Part shown: piece by piece, positions 24,101 to 35,896 of the stretch | How the letters are laid out: each line of letters begins with the position of its first letter | Position numbering within the stretch: the first letter of the stretch is position 1 | Assembly: GCA_014526335.1 (NCBI GenBank) | Contig: JACTAT010000352.1 | Location: 90,092 to 154,091, forward strand | Length of the DNA stretch: 64,000 nucleotides | Source: Chrysaora quinquecirrha | Taxonomy: Eukaryota; Cnidaria; Scyphozoa; Semaeostomeae; Pelagiidae | Reading direction: 5' to 3' | Notes under the pieces: generated by a model | Databases searched by the model: none | Told to the model about the DNA's origin: nothing | The model's input: the letters and a program-made list of their open reading frames with translations, nothing else | Program-made: the position numbers and the translations under genes

Positions 24101-25816
24101 CCGTAATTTATAAACAGTGGGACGACCTGAAACGACCTGAAACGAGATGAAATCACCTTAAACGACCTGAAACGACCTGAAACGAGCCGTCAAATTTGGA
24201 ATTGAGGCTGAAACGACCTGAGACGACCTGCTTTCTTAGCAACGAAGTGTTAAGGTCAAGGGATTTGTATTGTTCTTTACGCATTGTCACATTCTTTTCT
24301 TATCACAATAGGAACACGTGTCAGTATCAAAGCGGCCATCCTTTCATCAGACACCTAATTTTCTGCGAAAGACAGTCTATCCGACCCATAAGGGGTCATT
24401 GGGCATGAGGGGTTATGATGATGGGCGGTTTTCCGGGTTTTTCGACACTTCGAGAGCGGTTTTACCGAGAGGCAATTCATTCCTCAGAAAGGTGTACGAG
24501 ATTTTTATGAAAACAAAAGGATCTCCAAGAGATTTTTGTGAAAACAATAGGTTTTCTGGCAAAGTTGTACGAGGTTTTCAAAGAATGAATCGCCCCTCCG
24601 GTTTTACGGTTTTACCTTCAAAAAGTACGGTTTTTCAACTTGTGATTTCGGTGTGGTTTAAAAGAGTTTTAACATGTAGGTCTACGCTATTTTGGCTAAA
24701 AAAATGTTTTAACGGTTTTCAAACCTCCCCCCATGCCTCCATGATGGAGTTTTGGAACCAAAATTTTGATCTAAAGAATTTGGCGTTAAACACAAAATTC
24801 AGAACAAAAACAAAAAGAAAAGGCGAAAAAATTCAGAAAGCCCCTGGTTATTTATATAAAAAAGGTACGCATAAAGCTTATACCGAGGGGCATTATTCAC
24901 CCCCTTGAAAATCTCGTACACCTTTACTGGAAGTCCTATTGTTTTCTTGGAAATCCCTTGAAAGTCCTTTTGTTTTAATGAAAATCTCGTACGCCTTTTT
25001 GCAGAGTGAAATGCCCCTCGGCTTAGGGCCTGTTTATATGGACAGAATCATCCCACCTTCCAGCCCTTCAGCTGAGCAGTGGGACAAAATTTTCAAGAGT
25101 TTATATGTAGAATTCCATCCCACCTTCCAGCCACTTGTCTCATATTTCCGCTTTTGCTAAGTTTTTTCAGACAATTGGATTATGTCTGGCGCTTGCGCAT
25201 AATGAGCAATTTCATCCCACCGTCCAGCTTTCATCCCACCTTCCAGCGTTTATATGAGAGAATTTCATCCCACCCAGGTGAGATCCCACCTCTCAGCGAG
25301 TGAGATCTCACCTGACCGGGATGAAACGTTTTCCATATAAACAGAAGATGAAAATCACAAAGGTTTGTATTGGAAGGTGAGATCTCACCTCTCAGCTACA
25401 GGGCTGGAAGGTGGGATGATTTTCCCCATATAAACAGGCCCTTATTCAGTAAATGGGAATTTGTGGGAGAACGGCAACAACCAAATATCTTTATTGAAAA
25501 CAGACTCCTCCTTTTGATCAGGAAATCGTATGAAGTCAATCAATTTCAGCTCCAACTGATTTTTTTCTCCCAGAGGGATGGCCGCATTGATACTGACACG
25601 TGTTCCTATTGTGATAAGAAAAGAATGCGACAATGCGTAAAGAACAATACAAATCCCTTGTCCTTAACACTTCGTTGCTAAGATAGCAGGTCGTCTCAGG
25701 TCGTTTCAGCCTCGATTCCAAATTTGACAGCTCGTTTCAGGTTGTTTCAGGTAGTTTCAGGTCGTTTCAGGTTGTTTCAGGTGGTTTCAGGTCGTCTCAC
25801 TGTTTATAAATTACGG
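24101..25816. mobile_element. Foldback element with roughly 245-bp inverted arms
   Basis: The left arm starts CCGTAATTTATAAACAGTG (24,101) and the right arm ends with its reverse complement at 25,816. Inside each end is a run of short repeats built on GACCTGAAAC (24,122-24,190 and, inverted, 25,700-25,798), then a matching unique stretch through TCAGTATCAA..CGGCCATCC. The arms are about 90% alike by eye. A second pair of inverted segments (GGTGTACGAGATTTTTATGA near 24,490; its complement near 24,905-25,000) lies inside. No transposase is recognised, so it is presumably non-autonomous. Confidence 0.75.
25026..25441. mobile_element. Harbinger-like MITE nested in the foldback element
   Basis: Perfect 16-bp inverted ends GGGCCTGTTTATATGG (25,026-25,041) and CCATATAAACAGGCCC (25,426-25,441), flanked on both sides by TTA (25,023-25,025; 25,442-25,444). 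A 3-bp TTA/TAA duplication is the PIF/Harbinger hallmark. The inside is filled with repeats of CATCCCACCTTCCAGC in both orientations and holds no gene. Confidence 0.75.
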
Positions 25817-25820
25817 ATTT

Positions 25821-26162
25821 TTTCCTGGTGGTGGTAGATATTATTTTAAGTGTATGCCATTTGCTTTGTATAACGCTGTTCTCAGATTTCAACATCTTGT
25901 GTCGAATGCCTTGCAAGATAAGCTACCAAAAATTGTCTAGTTTGTCTAGATCACGTTCCTTATGTTTATTGTCATTTTGAAGAATATGGGTATTCTAAAT
26001 GGAGTGCTTAATGTGATAAAAAGTGCTTGATTATAGCTAGAGCCTTCTACGTGTCATTTAGAACATACTGATGTTAGATTTCTAAAAATGTTAGTCTATG
26101 ATCTAGAGAAAGTGATAGCAATCAAAGAATATCAAGTGCCAAAAGACCTAACTGACCCATAG
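25821..26162 (+). pseudogene. Ty3/gypsy-type reverse transcriptase remnant
   Basis: The plus strand reads GGGRYYFKCMPFALYNAVLRF, in the position of the RT 'y.fkvMPFGL.NAp..Fq' motif. After frameshifts, DLEKVIAIKEYQVPKDLTD appears, matching the 'vdp.Kv.AI.e.pvPk...dlrsFLGl' segment downstream of RT. The catalytic YxDD box is not intact. It lies just outside the right arm of the foldback element, which may have inserted within this retroelement. Confidence 0.55.
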
Positions 26163-26214
26163 GATATCTGGTAATGTTTAAATCAAGGTGGTTGCAGATC
26201 AATATTACTAATAT

Positions 26215-26250
26215 TACTCATTAGTAATAATATAATATTACTAATGAGTA
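26215..26250. repeat. Near-perfect palindrome
   Basis: TACTCATTAGTAATA and its exact complement TATTACTAATGAGTA are separated by six bases. Could form a 15-bp hairpin; may be an element end or chance AT-rich symmetry. Confidence 0.7.
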
Positions 26251-26353
26251 CCTTAAGGGAAGCAAACTGCATCTTAACAAGAAAGGTGTTACAGAGCTGG
26301 CAAAGAATATAATTACCCACCTTAAAAAGCATATGACCAGATTGGTTTCATGA
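26234..26353 (+). pseudogene. LINE ORF1 C-terminus (SGNH esterase-like tail)
   Basis: The plus frame reads EYLKGSKLHLNKKGVTELAKN up to a TGA at 26,351-26,353. 'L..S.LHLN.kG...la.n' is the end of the SGNH-hydrolase-like domain seen in ORF1 of several CR1/L2 LINEs. It probably belongs to the LINE whose ORF2 continues at 28,384, the two being separated by the 1.9-kb foldback element. Confidence 0.45.
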
Positions 26354-26437
26354 GACATTCATTGTTGGAAATTCAAAATCATATGAGGAGAATATAGAGC
26401 AATATAAATGTGATTTGAAGAATCTTATGTAAGTAGC

Positions 26438-28352
26438 AATAAACGATTTCAAGGTTACTAGCGCCATTATGAATTAGGTGAAAATTTTGGCATAATGGCG
26501 GCTCGCAGAAAAAACAAAAACAAGCCGCAGGTTTGAAAATTCATCAAAATTAGTTAAAACCAGGAATTCTAATGAACTTTTGATTTTAAAGTAGAATAAC
26601 AACTTATGTAATGAAATGAAATCATATTTGAAAGAAACTAGACGCTTTTCTGTGTTTTCTACTTTGATTTGTGGAGCAACCAGAAAACGGCCTAGCCAAG
26701 GTAGGTATTCGTAAAATTGTATTTTTGGGCTGGTGGTTTGAGGCCGTTTTTCTTGTTATTCGAAAGATAAAAGGTTGCTTTACGTGCTCTGGAGGTTTCA
26801 TAGCCCTTGACCTCCGGTTGACGAAGTTTTATGTTCTCAAAGTGGGAGTTCCATGTGCACAGTTTATGATGCGACATGAGAGGAACTCACCTCTTTGCTT
26901 CATTTATTTCTGTTTCTTCATTGGTTTACCTAAGAGGGGATACCTCGCTAAGTCTGTTTTCATTGGCTGTCGCCGAGAAATTGCGTCAAGACACTGGTGG
27001 TTCACAGAAAAACACGCATTTTTCACAATTTTCTGCCATGAACACAACCACTTGATCGCTGATCGGGGTAAAGAAAAATTAGACAATTTTTCGAGAAGTT
27101 AAAGATTAAGAAACATGTGAATAAAACTTCAAAATGACTTCACTATTCACTGGATTTGTATGGGGTTGTGCGCCACTTCTGACGTGAACCAGGCTCGGAA
27201 TTCAGGTAGAGTGTTCCCTGATATTGGAAATTTGGTCTCATTTTGTTCCCCTTTCCCTGAATTTTGAAAAGCTAACAAGGAACATATATTTCCTTATAAA
27301 ATACATATCTCCACTTTAAGCATAGGGTAAAAAAGTATTATACTCTTCCAAAAATAATAAAATTGCAAATTCATCAAAAATCCAAAGCTAAATTTTTAGA
27401 AAAATCAAAAACCCATTCTAGATAACTGTTACTGTCAAAGTTAACCCCATTTGCCTGAATGTTTGGTCCAGAAAGTTCCCTAAAACTGACGTATATGTGT
27501 CTTACTCAGAAGTGCATTAGGCAACCCCCCGGAAAACCCGCACGTTTGAAATCCCGTACTTCTGAACTGCGAGAGATTGGATCTTGTGCTTTCACTAGGG
27601 TTCATTGTTCATTTTCAGCGTTAAACAACGTTTTATTATAACTACTGTTGCAGATTTTTAGAAGATTCTGGGCAAGAGCTGGCTGGACTTCGGCTTTTTC
27701 AAGTCATGTGTACCAAATAAAATAGATGCCAGGGGGGCACTCCATACATAAAGACACAGCGGATTTGTTTTTCGGTGAATCACGCATTCATTGACCCAAG
27801 TTTTTGGCAGCAACCAATGAAAACAACCTTTGTGAGGTATGCCCTCTTTGTTAAACCAATGAAGAAGCAGAAATAAATGAAGCAAAGAGGTGAGCTCCTT
27901 GCATGTCACATCATACACGGTGCACATGTGAACTCCCACTTTGAGAACACATAACTTTGTCAAACGGAGGTCAAGGGCTACGAAACCTTCAGAGCACATA
28001 AAGCCACCTTTTATCTTTTGAATAACACGAAAAAGGGCCTCAAACTATCACCCACCAGCCCAAAAATACAATTTTGGGTATACCTACCTTGACTAAGCCG
28101 TTTTCTGGTTGCTCTGCAAATCGAAGTAGAAAGCACAGAAAAGTGTCTAGTTTCTTTCAAAGATGATTTCGTTTCATTAGATAAGTAATTATTCTACTTT
28201 AAAATCAAAAGTTCATTCGAATTCCTTGTTTTAACTAATTTTGATGAATTTTCAAACCTGCAGCTTGTTTTTGTTTTTGCTGTGAGCCGCCATTATGCCA
28301 AAGTTTTCACCTAATTCATAATGGCACTGGTAACCTTGAAATTGTTTATTCA
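26438..28352. mobile_element. Foldback element with arms of about 560 bp
   Basis: The left arm begins around AATAAACGATTTCAAGGTTA (26,438) and runs to about 27,010. The right arm, from about 27,775 to 28,352, is its reverse complement, ending TAACCTTGAAATTGTTTATT. Recognisable pairs are GCCATTATGAATTAGGTGAA against TTCACCTAATTCATAATGGC, and AAGGTAGGTAT..GTAAAATTGTATTTTTGGGC against its complement at about 28,055-28,090. The spacer (27,010-27,775) has no gene. The element sits between the ORF1 tail and ORF2 of one LINE, and is therefore younger than it. Confidence 0.75.
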
Positions 28353-28383
28353 AACACTAGTATTTGTAATTGAAACTCTCTTA

Positions 28384-30437
28384 ATGTTTTAATTAACTCA
28401 GGCCCTAGTAACTGTGATAACAGAGAAATGATAAGCACCAGCAGAAGCATAATTGAAAATGGAACTGAACATAATGTTTCAAAACATAGGTCTACTATAG
28501 AAGAACTGAGTTCAGTTAGAATAAGGAACCTTAAAAAAGTGATTGCCACCCATCTAAACATTAACTCTATTCCAAATAAATTTGATGCAATAATGGATAT
28601 GGTTAAAGACAAACTTGACATATTTCTAATTTCAGAAACAAAGATAGATGACTCCTTCCCAACAAATCAATTTACTGTAAGCCTTTCCGATGAGACAGAA
28701 AGTTTGGTGGAGTAGATTTACTTTTGTATATCAATGAAGATATACCTGCAAAGAGGCTAATATACCAAAACATACCAGATGACATAGAAGCTATTTGTGT
28801 TGAAGTAGATCGAAGAAAGCAGAAATGGCTTCTAATCGGTATCTTCCACCCACCAAACCAAAACAACAAATTCTTCCTTGATGGACTTAGGAAAATATTA
28901 GATATCCATTCACCGCGTTTTGAAAGAACTATATTACTTGGGGATTTTAATATGGAACCAGATTCACCAGAGGTTGAATCCTTAACCACTGACTATGATC
29001 TATATAATCTGATAAAAGAACCAACTTGTTTCAAAGTAATATACCGAAATGTTAGGATTTGATGCTAACAAATAAAGAATATAGTTTCATGAACTCAGGC
29101 ACACTTGAAACAGATTTATCAGATTATCATAAGTTAACTTACTCTGTTATAAAGACAGAATTTGTCAAAGCAGAACCTAATATAATACTATATAGAAACT
29201 ATAAAAACTTCTGTCCTGACATCTTCAATGAGAACCTACAATGCCACATTAATGACAAAGCCGGAGCAGATGAATTTTATGATACTTTCAATAATGTCCT
29301 GACTAACGTCTTGAATATACATGCCCCTCTAAAGAAAAAATCAGTTAGGGCAAATAATTCTCCTTTCGTGATAAAGAAATTAGAAAACTGATCATGCTTA
29401 GATCTAAAGCAAAAAGAAACTTCTATAAAAATAGAACGGATGAAAACAGAGAGAAATATAAAGAGATTAGAAATAAGTGTGTAAAATTTATCCAAAGAGC
29501 AAAGAAAAACTACTTCAGTAGTATTGTTGTAAAATTCATTTCTGATAATAAAAGATTCTGGAAACAATCCAACCAATGTTCAACGATAAAGCAACAGATC
29601 AAAATAAAATAGTTCTAGTTGAAGATGACAAATCATCAATGGTTTAGAATCAGAAGTAATAACTCTTAATAAGTGGTATAGCGATAACTTTATGCTGCTA
29701 AACAGGGATAAAAGTAAATTCATCAATTTCCAAGCAAATCCACCAAACGAAAATCTTGCTAAGATAAATATAAATGAATGTGATCTTGAAGAAAGTAGAA
29801 GTACAAAACTCCTAGGAATTACAATAGACAACCAACTCAAGTTAGATGAACACATTAAAACTTTTGTTCAGCAGCTGGAAAGAAAGTAAATGCTCTAGCT
29901 AAGGTTGCCTACTATATGGATGAAACTAAAAAATTCTTTTAATGAAGACATTTATTGTATCTTATTTTAATTACTGTCCCTTATATGGATGTTTTAGTAG
30001 AAAAGTAAAACAGAATTAATAGGATACACAAGAGAGCTTTGAGAATAGCCCATAAAGATTATGAATCAAGTTTTCAAGATCTTTTAATAAAAAGTAAATC
30101 AATTAGCTCGCATAATAAGAACTTTCAATATCTTGCGATTGAAATTTTCAAAACAATAAATGGTCTTAATCCAACGTTTATGGAAGAGTTATTCTCAATT
30201 AACGATTGTCCATATGACCTAAGAGACTCGAAGTTCAGAAATACCAAGCCTAACTATAAATTATATGGGTTCAATACTGTCTCATATAGATGCAGCCAAA
30301 TTTGGAACTCAATTCCCTTAGAAATAAAAAATTCCCCTACATTAGATATATTTAAGAATAGAATCAAAACTTTTACGAATTTCAAATGTACATGCGACTT
30401 ATGCAAACAATATATTCAAAACGTAGGTTATGTTTAA
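28384..30437 (+). pseudogene. CR1/L2-type LINE ORF2 with reverse-transcriptase core deleted
   Basis: The endonuclease is recognisable: HLNINSIPNKFDAI, FLISETKIDDSF, then after a shift EAICVEVDRRKQKWLLIGIFHPP and LLGDFNMEPDS. A linker follows (LYRNYKNFCPDIF, RSKAKRNFYKN, IQRAKKNYFSS). At about 29,610 the sequence jumps straight to the region after the RT palm (SDNFMLLNRDKSKFINF, STKLLGITIDNQLKLDEHI). It then continues through the thumb/tail (RALRIAHKDYESSFQDLL-like, DLRDSKFRNTKPNYKLYG, SQIWNSIP) to a TAA at 30,435-30,437. The central RT including the catalytic DD is gone. Several frameshifts are present. Confidence 0.7.
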
Positions 30438-30587
30438 CTCTATTCAAAGTTTTTCTTCTTTTAAACAAATTATGATGCTGTTAATTGTTAGTTTGGTTTT
30501 AGATTGTTAATTTAAAAGTTTCTTTTAGTTAGTTGGTCAGAATTAGCTATAGGTTTGTTAAATTTAAGCTATAGTGCTACCAACTTT

Positions 30588-30608
30588 AAAGAAAGAAAGA
30601 AAAAAAAA
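30588..30608 (+). repeat. A-rich tail of the LINE
   Basis: A GAAA-type run and eight to nine A's, 150 bp after the ORF2 stop; likely the 3' end of the LINE copy. Confidence 0.5.
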
Positions 30609-31962
30609 TCACAAAGCCCTGCAGTGGCTAAAGGAATTAGCTTGTCTAATTAGCTTAATTAGAAAATATCTTGATGGTTCATTAAGGTACAAGAACACAA
30701 ATATACGATCAAAAATAAAGCAGGATCAATTATGAAACATGTAGACACTCGTCACTTGCTCCAATGAAAAGAATGAAAATGCTGCAATATTCAATTGGCG
30801 GGCTAACAGAACTCTATGAACTTGATGAGAATATCCATAAAGTAAAGAGATGGTTACTTGAAGGAATTCGACCATAGCATAAACCAGATGATAATTTAAA
30901 GTACTGCGTGCATTGCATAATATCCTCAGCCCATTGCTTATGGAAACAGGTTGTCTGTGCAGGAAGTGGAATATGACACAAATACCATGAGAAATCAAAA
31001 TGCTACCTCAAGAAAAAGAAAATATGATTATAAATGAAATTCCTTGAGGACCATGTAAAGTGATTTTGATGCCAACATTTTGTTAACTTACTTTAGTAAG
31101 TTTGAGTATGCTGATCTCGAGAATCTACATGAAATGTAATATGTGTTAACATCGATTTTCTCTCAAAAAAAGTGTCCCTGATGCCTGAGAGTGATTCTGT
31201 GAGTCTAAGAGTGATTCTGTGTATTCATATGCGACACATTTTTATGAAAGTGAAGAAGAAGATGTTTTAGCTGGTGTTGGAGGGCAATATATGCCTTATC
31301 AAAATGAAACCATTGCATTATTGAGCTAGAACTCTGGCAAAGAGGACGGAGAAGGTAAAGGTAGGATGGCTGTTGATGAGGATCCTGAAGATGAAGATCG
31401 AATTTGTTGGTCCTCTGAGATCGCTTTGAGGGTAATATTCGTTTAGATGAGTGGTAAGTACAAAAATATAACCTGTATTTTTCTTTCTTTGAATTATTAA
31501 AATGCAAATAGTTATTAGAATGAAAACTTTGCTAAATTGTAACATGCGACTGTTGGTGAAATTCAATTGTATAAATTTGTTTCCAGATCTGTAGGTAAGA
31601 AACCACAGCATAACAACAACGTTGATGTAACGTTAATGTAATTTATAAAGCTAACATAAATAACAAACATGGTAAAGAGTTACTAATATTGTCCGGCTCA
31701 ACCACTCAACATCAACTTCAAAACAATTTCAATTGCAAATATAACATAATCAAATCAATCAATGCTCTTGAAAAGGTGAAAGTAGCATTTTTGTTATACA
31801 AGACAGTAAATAATAATAAACATAGTCACTTAATTTGTCGGGTATAATATGTCGATGAGTTTCATTCTGTGGATGCTTTCCAGCAAATTCGTCTATTATA
31901 TGTTCACTGGATACCTTGATGTCATAGTGAACGTTTAGCAAAGCAAATGAATTAAACCTTAC
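30609..31962. other. Unassigned region with coding-like pieces
   Basis: A plus-strand frame at about 31,200-31,450 reads an acidic peptide (YESEEEDVLAGVGGQYMPY, DEDPEDEDRICW) and ends at a GTAAGT donor near 31,454, so it may be an exon of a decayed gene. I recognise no family. The rest shows nothing. Confidence 0.3.
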
Positions 31963-34863
31963 TTGCCTTATTTTGAGGCTGTCTGCAAATATCTGGAGAA
32001 TCATGTCATAAACAGTAACCAGTATGTTTCCCTCAAAATCTTTAGTGAAATGTGTGGCTTCGATTATACTGACAGCAGGCTTCGATCCAAAGTCAAGAAA
32101 TGCCTTGAAAAACAATTCGGAGACAGTATCATATTTTTACAAGTGTCTTACCATGAGACAGAGATAATAGTTAGCTAATCAGCGCTGTCGATGACAACGA
32201 TAGGCAGTTTTATGAAAAGAAGAAAGAAGTTCATTTTGAAAAGAAAAAGGCTGCCAGGATACTTAGATCTGGCATCAAATCTATGATGGAGGATGCACCA
32301 GATTAACCATGGCCACCAACTGCTGATTCATTAGAGTTACAAGATCGACAACCTCCTCAGAGTGTGACAGAACTGATTCTTAACATCATTCACTCAACGA
32401 ATCATTCTCCTTGAGATGTTCTGTTAGGAAATGGATTACACAGCTTGACTGGTCAAAAAATCCCAATTAATCTTGTCAGCAGGTTAGGTCATTGTTGCAA
32501 CTATGACAAAGTATGCCTTATCAAAACTGCTCAAGCTGAAGTTGTTCAACAGAGATCATCCCACGTCCCATTGCCGTTACTGCCATCAAATAATGCAGAA
32601 AAAGTCCTTACTTTCTTTTGGTGGGACAATTTTGATGTGCAAAAGGAGAATCATCTTGGAAGTCTGCATACAACGCACGGCATCGCATATCAGCTAGAAA
32701 CGAAAAATGCATTTCACAAACTAACTTCGTGGTAGAAAAACCCAAGCGAAAATCCATAACTTGTGAACCATTGGACTTTCCTCAACGCAAAATTGTGCTA
32801 CACAAAAACCCGCTGAAATTCGAAAACCTACAAAGCATGGATTTTGATGGGCACTATGCAGATCAGTTAGTTTTCCTCTGGAAACTTATGAGAAGAATTT
32901 TTTCTGAATCGCCTCAATGTATCTTTCGGTTTGTCGGATGGGTGACATTAGCTTTTGGGCAGCAAACGTTGACTGAAACAGCTTTGACGTTTCTGCCGCC
33001 CATCCCCAACCCTATAACGGAGTACAGCACAGTTAGAGAATGCATAAAACAGTCTCAATACCTACGAAAAGCAGCCAACATGCAATACGCACATGTCACA
33101 GTAGAAGCAAGAGCCGCAATGAAGTTCTACCACGTGTTGTGGAATAATCCCAAAGAATTCAGCAACATTGTAATACATCTGGGAGACTTTATCAACCCGT
33201 TCAGCAAAGACCTTGATAAAAACAAGCTGTTTAATCTCTCATCAGGGAGGCCTTTATCTCTTGAAGTCGCTGAAGAGCTACTTTCAGCAGAGGAACAAGG
33301 CATTGCAATGTTTAATGAATTTAGTGATCGCTTTCATGCAAATGAAAACCAAGCTGCATGCCACTTTGATCCCATTAAATGGTCTCCTTGGAAGGGATTT
33401 GGAGATGCTGAAAAAAGTCTAAAGTAACATCCAATGGCAATTCAAAAGATGATGAAATTCAAAGGGACATTCTTGGTCCTCTGTCACAGTAGCATTTAAA
33501 GAAAACAAAGTGATTGACATCGACAAGGCTCTTGCCTATCCTCTCGCCCCAGTGCCACTATCTTTAGCAACCAGTAACGAATGCAGAAGGAAGACAGTTA
33601 AAAGCAAGCTTTTTGATGCTGCACTCAGCATAGTGCTGTCCGAGGAAGCCCTGCCGGTAAATGCTAGCTGCTATGAAATGGATTTTGCTGCATCACTTCA
33701 CTCGATTTTAGAGTTTTCAGACACGTTTGAAGATCTCGCTTCAAAGCTGTTGACTGAACTTCAGAGCCAGTACAGATATATCTATGTGGTTTGCGACCTG
33801 TACGCTCATAGATCAATAAAAAATTCTGACCAACAGCTGAGGGGAGACTCAGAAGAATTTGTAATACACAGCTCTAAAGTCAGGATACCATCAAATTTCA
33901 AGAGGTTTATTAGCAACGGGCAAAACAAGGTGCAACTCTTTGAGTTGATTGAAGAAGTTTTGGTGGATAATTTATGTCAGCTTGGTAATCATGTTGTGTT
34001 TTTTGCAAGGCAAAGTAGCTGTCGGAAATTAAGTCAGGAAAAGTGGCAAATGTTCATGGGTTGGAAACCAACCAGGAAGAAGCAGAAACCAAGATTTGCT
34101 ACCTTCTGCACCACGCCGTAAGCCAAAATATTGGTAATGAAACAGTAGCTGTCGTGTGTTCCAGTTCAGGAGACATAGACATCTCTGTCATACTTTTAGC
34201 AAGAAAAATTATTAATTGGAAGGTAATCGTCGACAACGGTACTGGCAAAGCAAGAAAACTCCTTAATCTGGTGCCATGTGAACTTTCTTACGCGCAGAAA
34301 CAAGCACTTCTGGGATTGCACGCTTTCTCCAGCAATGACTATGTGTCATCATTTTTTCAAAAAGGAAAGAACGCTTCCTGGAAGAAAATGAATGAAAGAG
34401 AAGAATACATCACAGCCTTCAGAGATCTTGGTGTTGAAACTCACCCTAATGAGAACTTGATTTCTAGGCTTGAGAAATTTATCTGTTCCCTTTATGGAAA
34501 AAGAGATTAGAATCCATTGATGATGCAAGGAAAGCAACATTTTGGAAGAATTTTGCAGTCGATAAGAAGATAACCAATCTATCTTTATTGCCCCCATGCA
34601 GAATAAGCCTTGAAAGATGCATAAAGCTTCCCAATATCGTTGCAAGAATATGGAGGCAAGCATCGCTTCCAATGATTGAGTCAGAGGAGCCAAATTTCCA
34701 CGGTTGGAACGCAGACTTCACTTTTTTTGACTGGATAGCAGATCCCTACCCAGAGGATACTTGCGATCTATTTGTAAATGAAGATTTAGATTGCAGGGGA
34801 GATGATTGGGACAATGTGGATGAGGTGAATGACAGTGACCTTACAGTTTATGAGGATAACTAA
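31963..34863 (+). pseudogene. Uncharacterised TE-associated protein with nuclease-like C-terminal half
   Basis: Consecutive plus-strand frames make one long decayed protein. Landmarks: WPPTADSLELQDRQPPQSV, HSLTGQKIPINLVSRLGHC, VLTFFWWDNFDVQKENH, TFLPPIPNPITEYSTV, NIVIHLGDF, INPFSKDLDKNKLFNLSSGR, YPLAPVPLSLAT, HSSKVRIPSNFKRF, EEAETKICYLLHHA with VVCSSSGDIDI, and LLGLHAFSSNDYVSSFF. The last two resemble the acidic core and downstream segment of PIN/XPG-like nucleases, which is an inference. I recall the whole order as an unnamed repetitive family of cnidarians and molluscs. Relative to it, the jump from LGDF to INPF (about 33,190) suggests an internal deletion of several hundred codons. Frameshifts occur near 32,720, 33,430 and 34,090, and a TAG at 34,508-34,510 follows KRD. 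Confidence 0.55.
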
Positions 34864-35896
34864 TGATGCTTCGATATATATTTGGGGCATCTGGGAGGCC
34901 GTCCTAAGTAAGTAAGTAAGTTAGATATATGTTATTTAAAGTCAATAACTTAAGATAACTGCATGTTTTATAGACATGTAGTCACCTTGGGCTTAGAGAT
35001 TTGGCCACCTCCCCCCAAAATCAGGAGAGCAAATTTCTGTAGTGCCATAGCAATATCTATCTCTACATAGAATTAGAGTGCCTCAGACGTCATTTTTATG
35101 TTTTTTTAAGAAATTCGATATTTGAAATAAAAATATTTTTACCCTTAACCCCCCAAAAAGCCCTCTCCAACGCCTGATCAACATCCAGATTCGAATTCTA
35201 CGCCCAAAACTAGATCAGAAAAACATTGTCCCATAAATTGCCTCCTTGGGTGGTAATGATCCTCTTCCAGCCACTGGTCTTAAAAGAAACAGAGGCTGGG
35301 CCTAATCTTTATTTCAATAACTAACACCTGTCAGTCTGATCAAGCAAGGTAAAACATCATACTTCAGTATGTTTGATGTACTGGCCAACATAGCTTGTTT
35401 GATAAACAGTTCTGGCTCATTCTTCTGGCAGGATTTCCTTTTCTTCCCTGTAAATTCGCCTCAGTATTTGGAGCACGTTTCACAAGAAGACAAAAATTGC
35501 CTGCGTGCTCATTGGTTGCTCTGTTGCTCACTCACCAGAGGGCAACCTTTCCTAACATATCCTATATCGTGCCACATTTGTGCCCAAGGTGGACCCCCTA
35601 GCAATATATATACACATCCCTGGAAGAATGTGTACATAATCAGCTATTTTTTCCAGACATTGGCCTGAAAAGTATTCAACCTGCAAATCACTGAACAGCT
35701 ACTAAACAGGCAGAGCTGGGAAGAGTCAAATGTCTTGTCAATGGGCAATAGGGATTTAATCATTGACCATGGCTACAAAGGGGTTATAAATCAGAACAAG
35801 AAGCTGAACGGCTTCAACACGGTAGCAACAGAATGGGAAATAATTCATAACTAGACTCACTACTAGTGTAGAAGCTTAGCAGCCTGAAAAATGAAT
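34864..35896. other. Intergenic
   Basis: A short AAGT tandem run at about 34,905-34,919. No coding signal I trust. Confidence 0.4.

Noticed and set aside
24318..24908. 196-codon plus-strand frame in the foldback element as a gene
   Set aside because: It overlaps inverted segments and has low-complexity composition with no domain; no match to any transposase.
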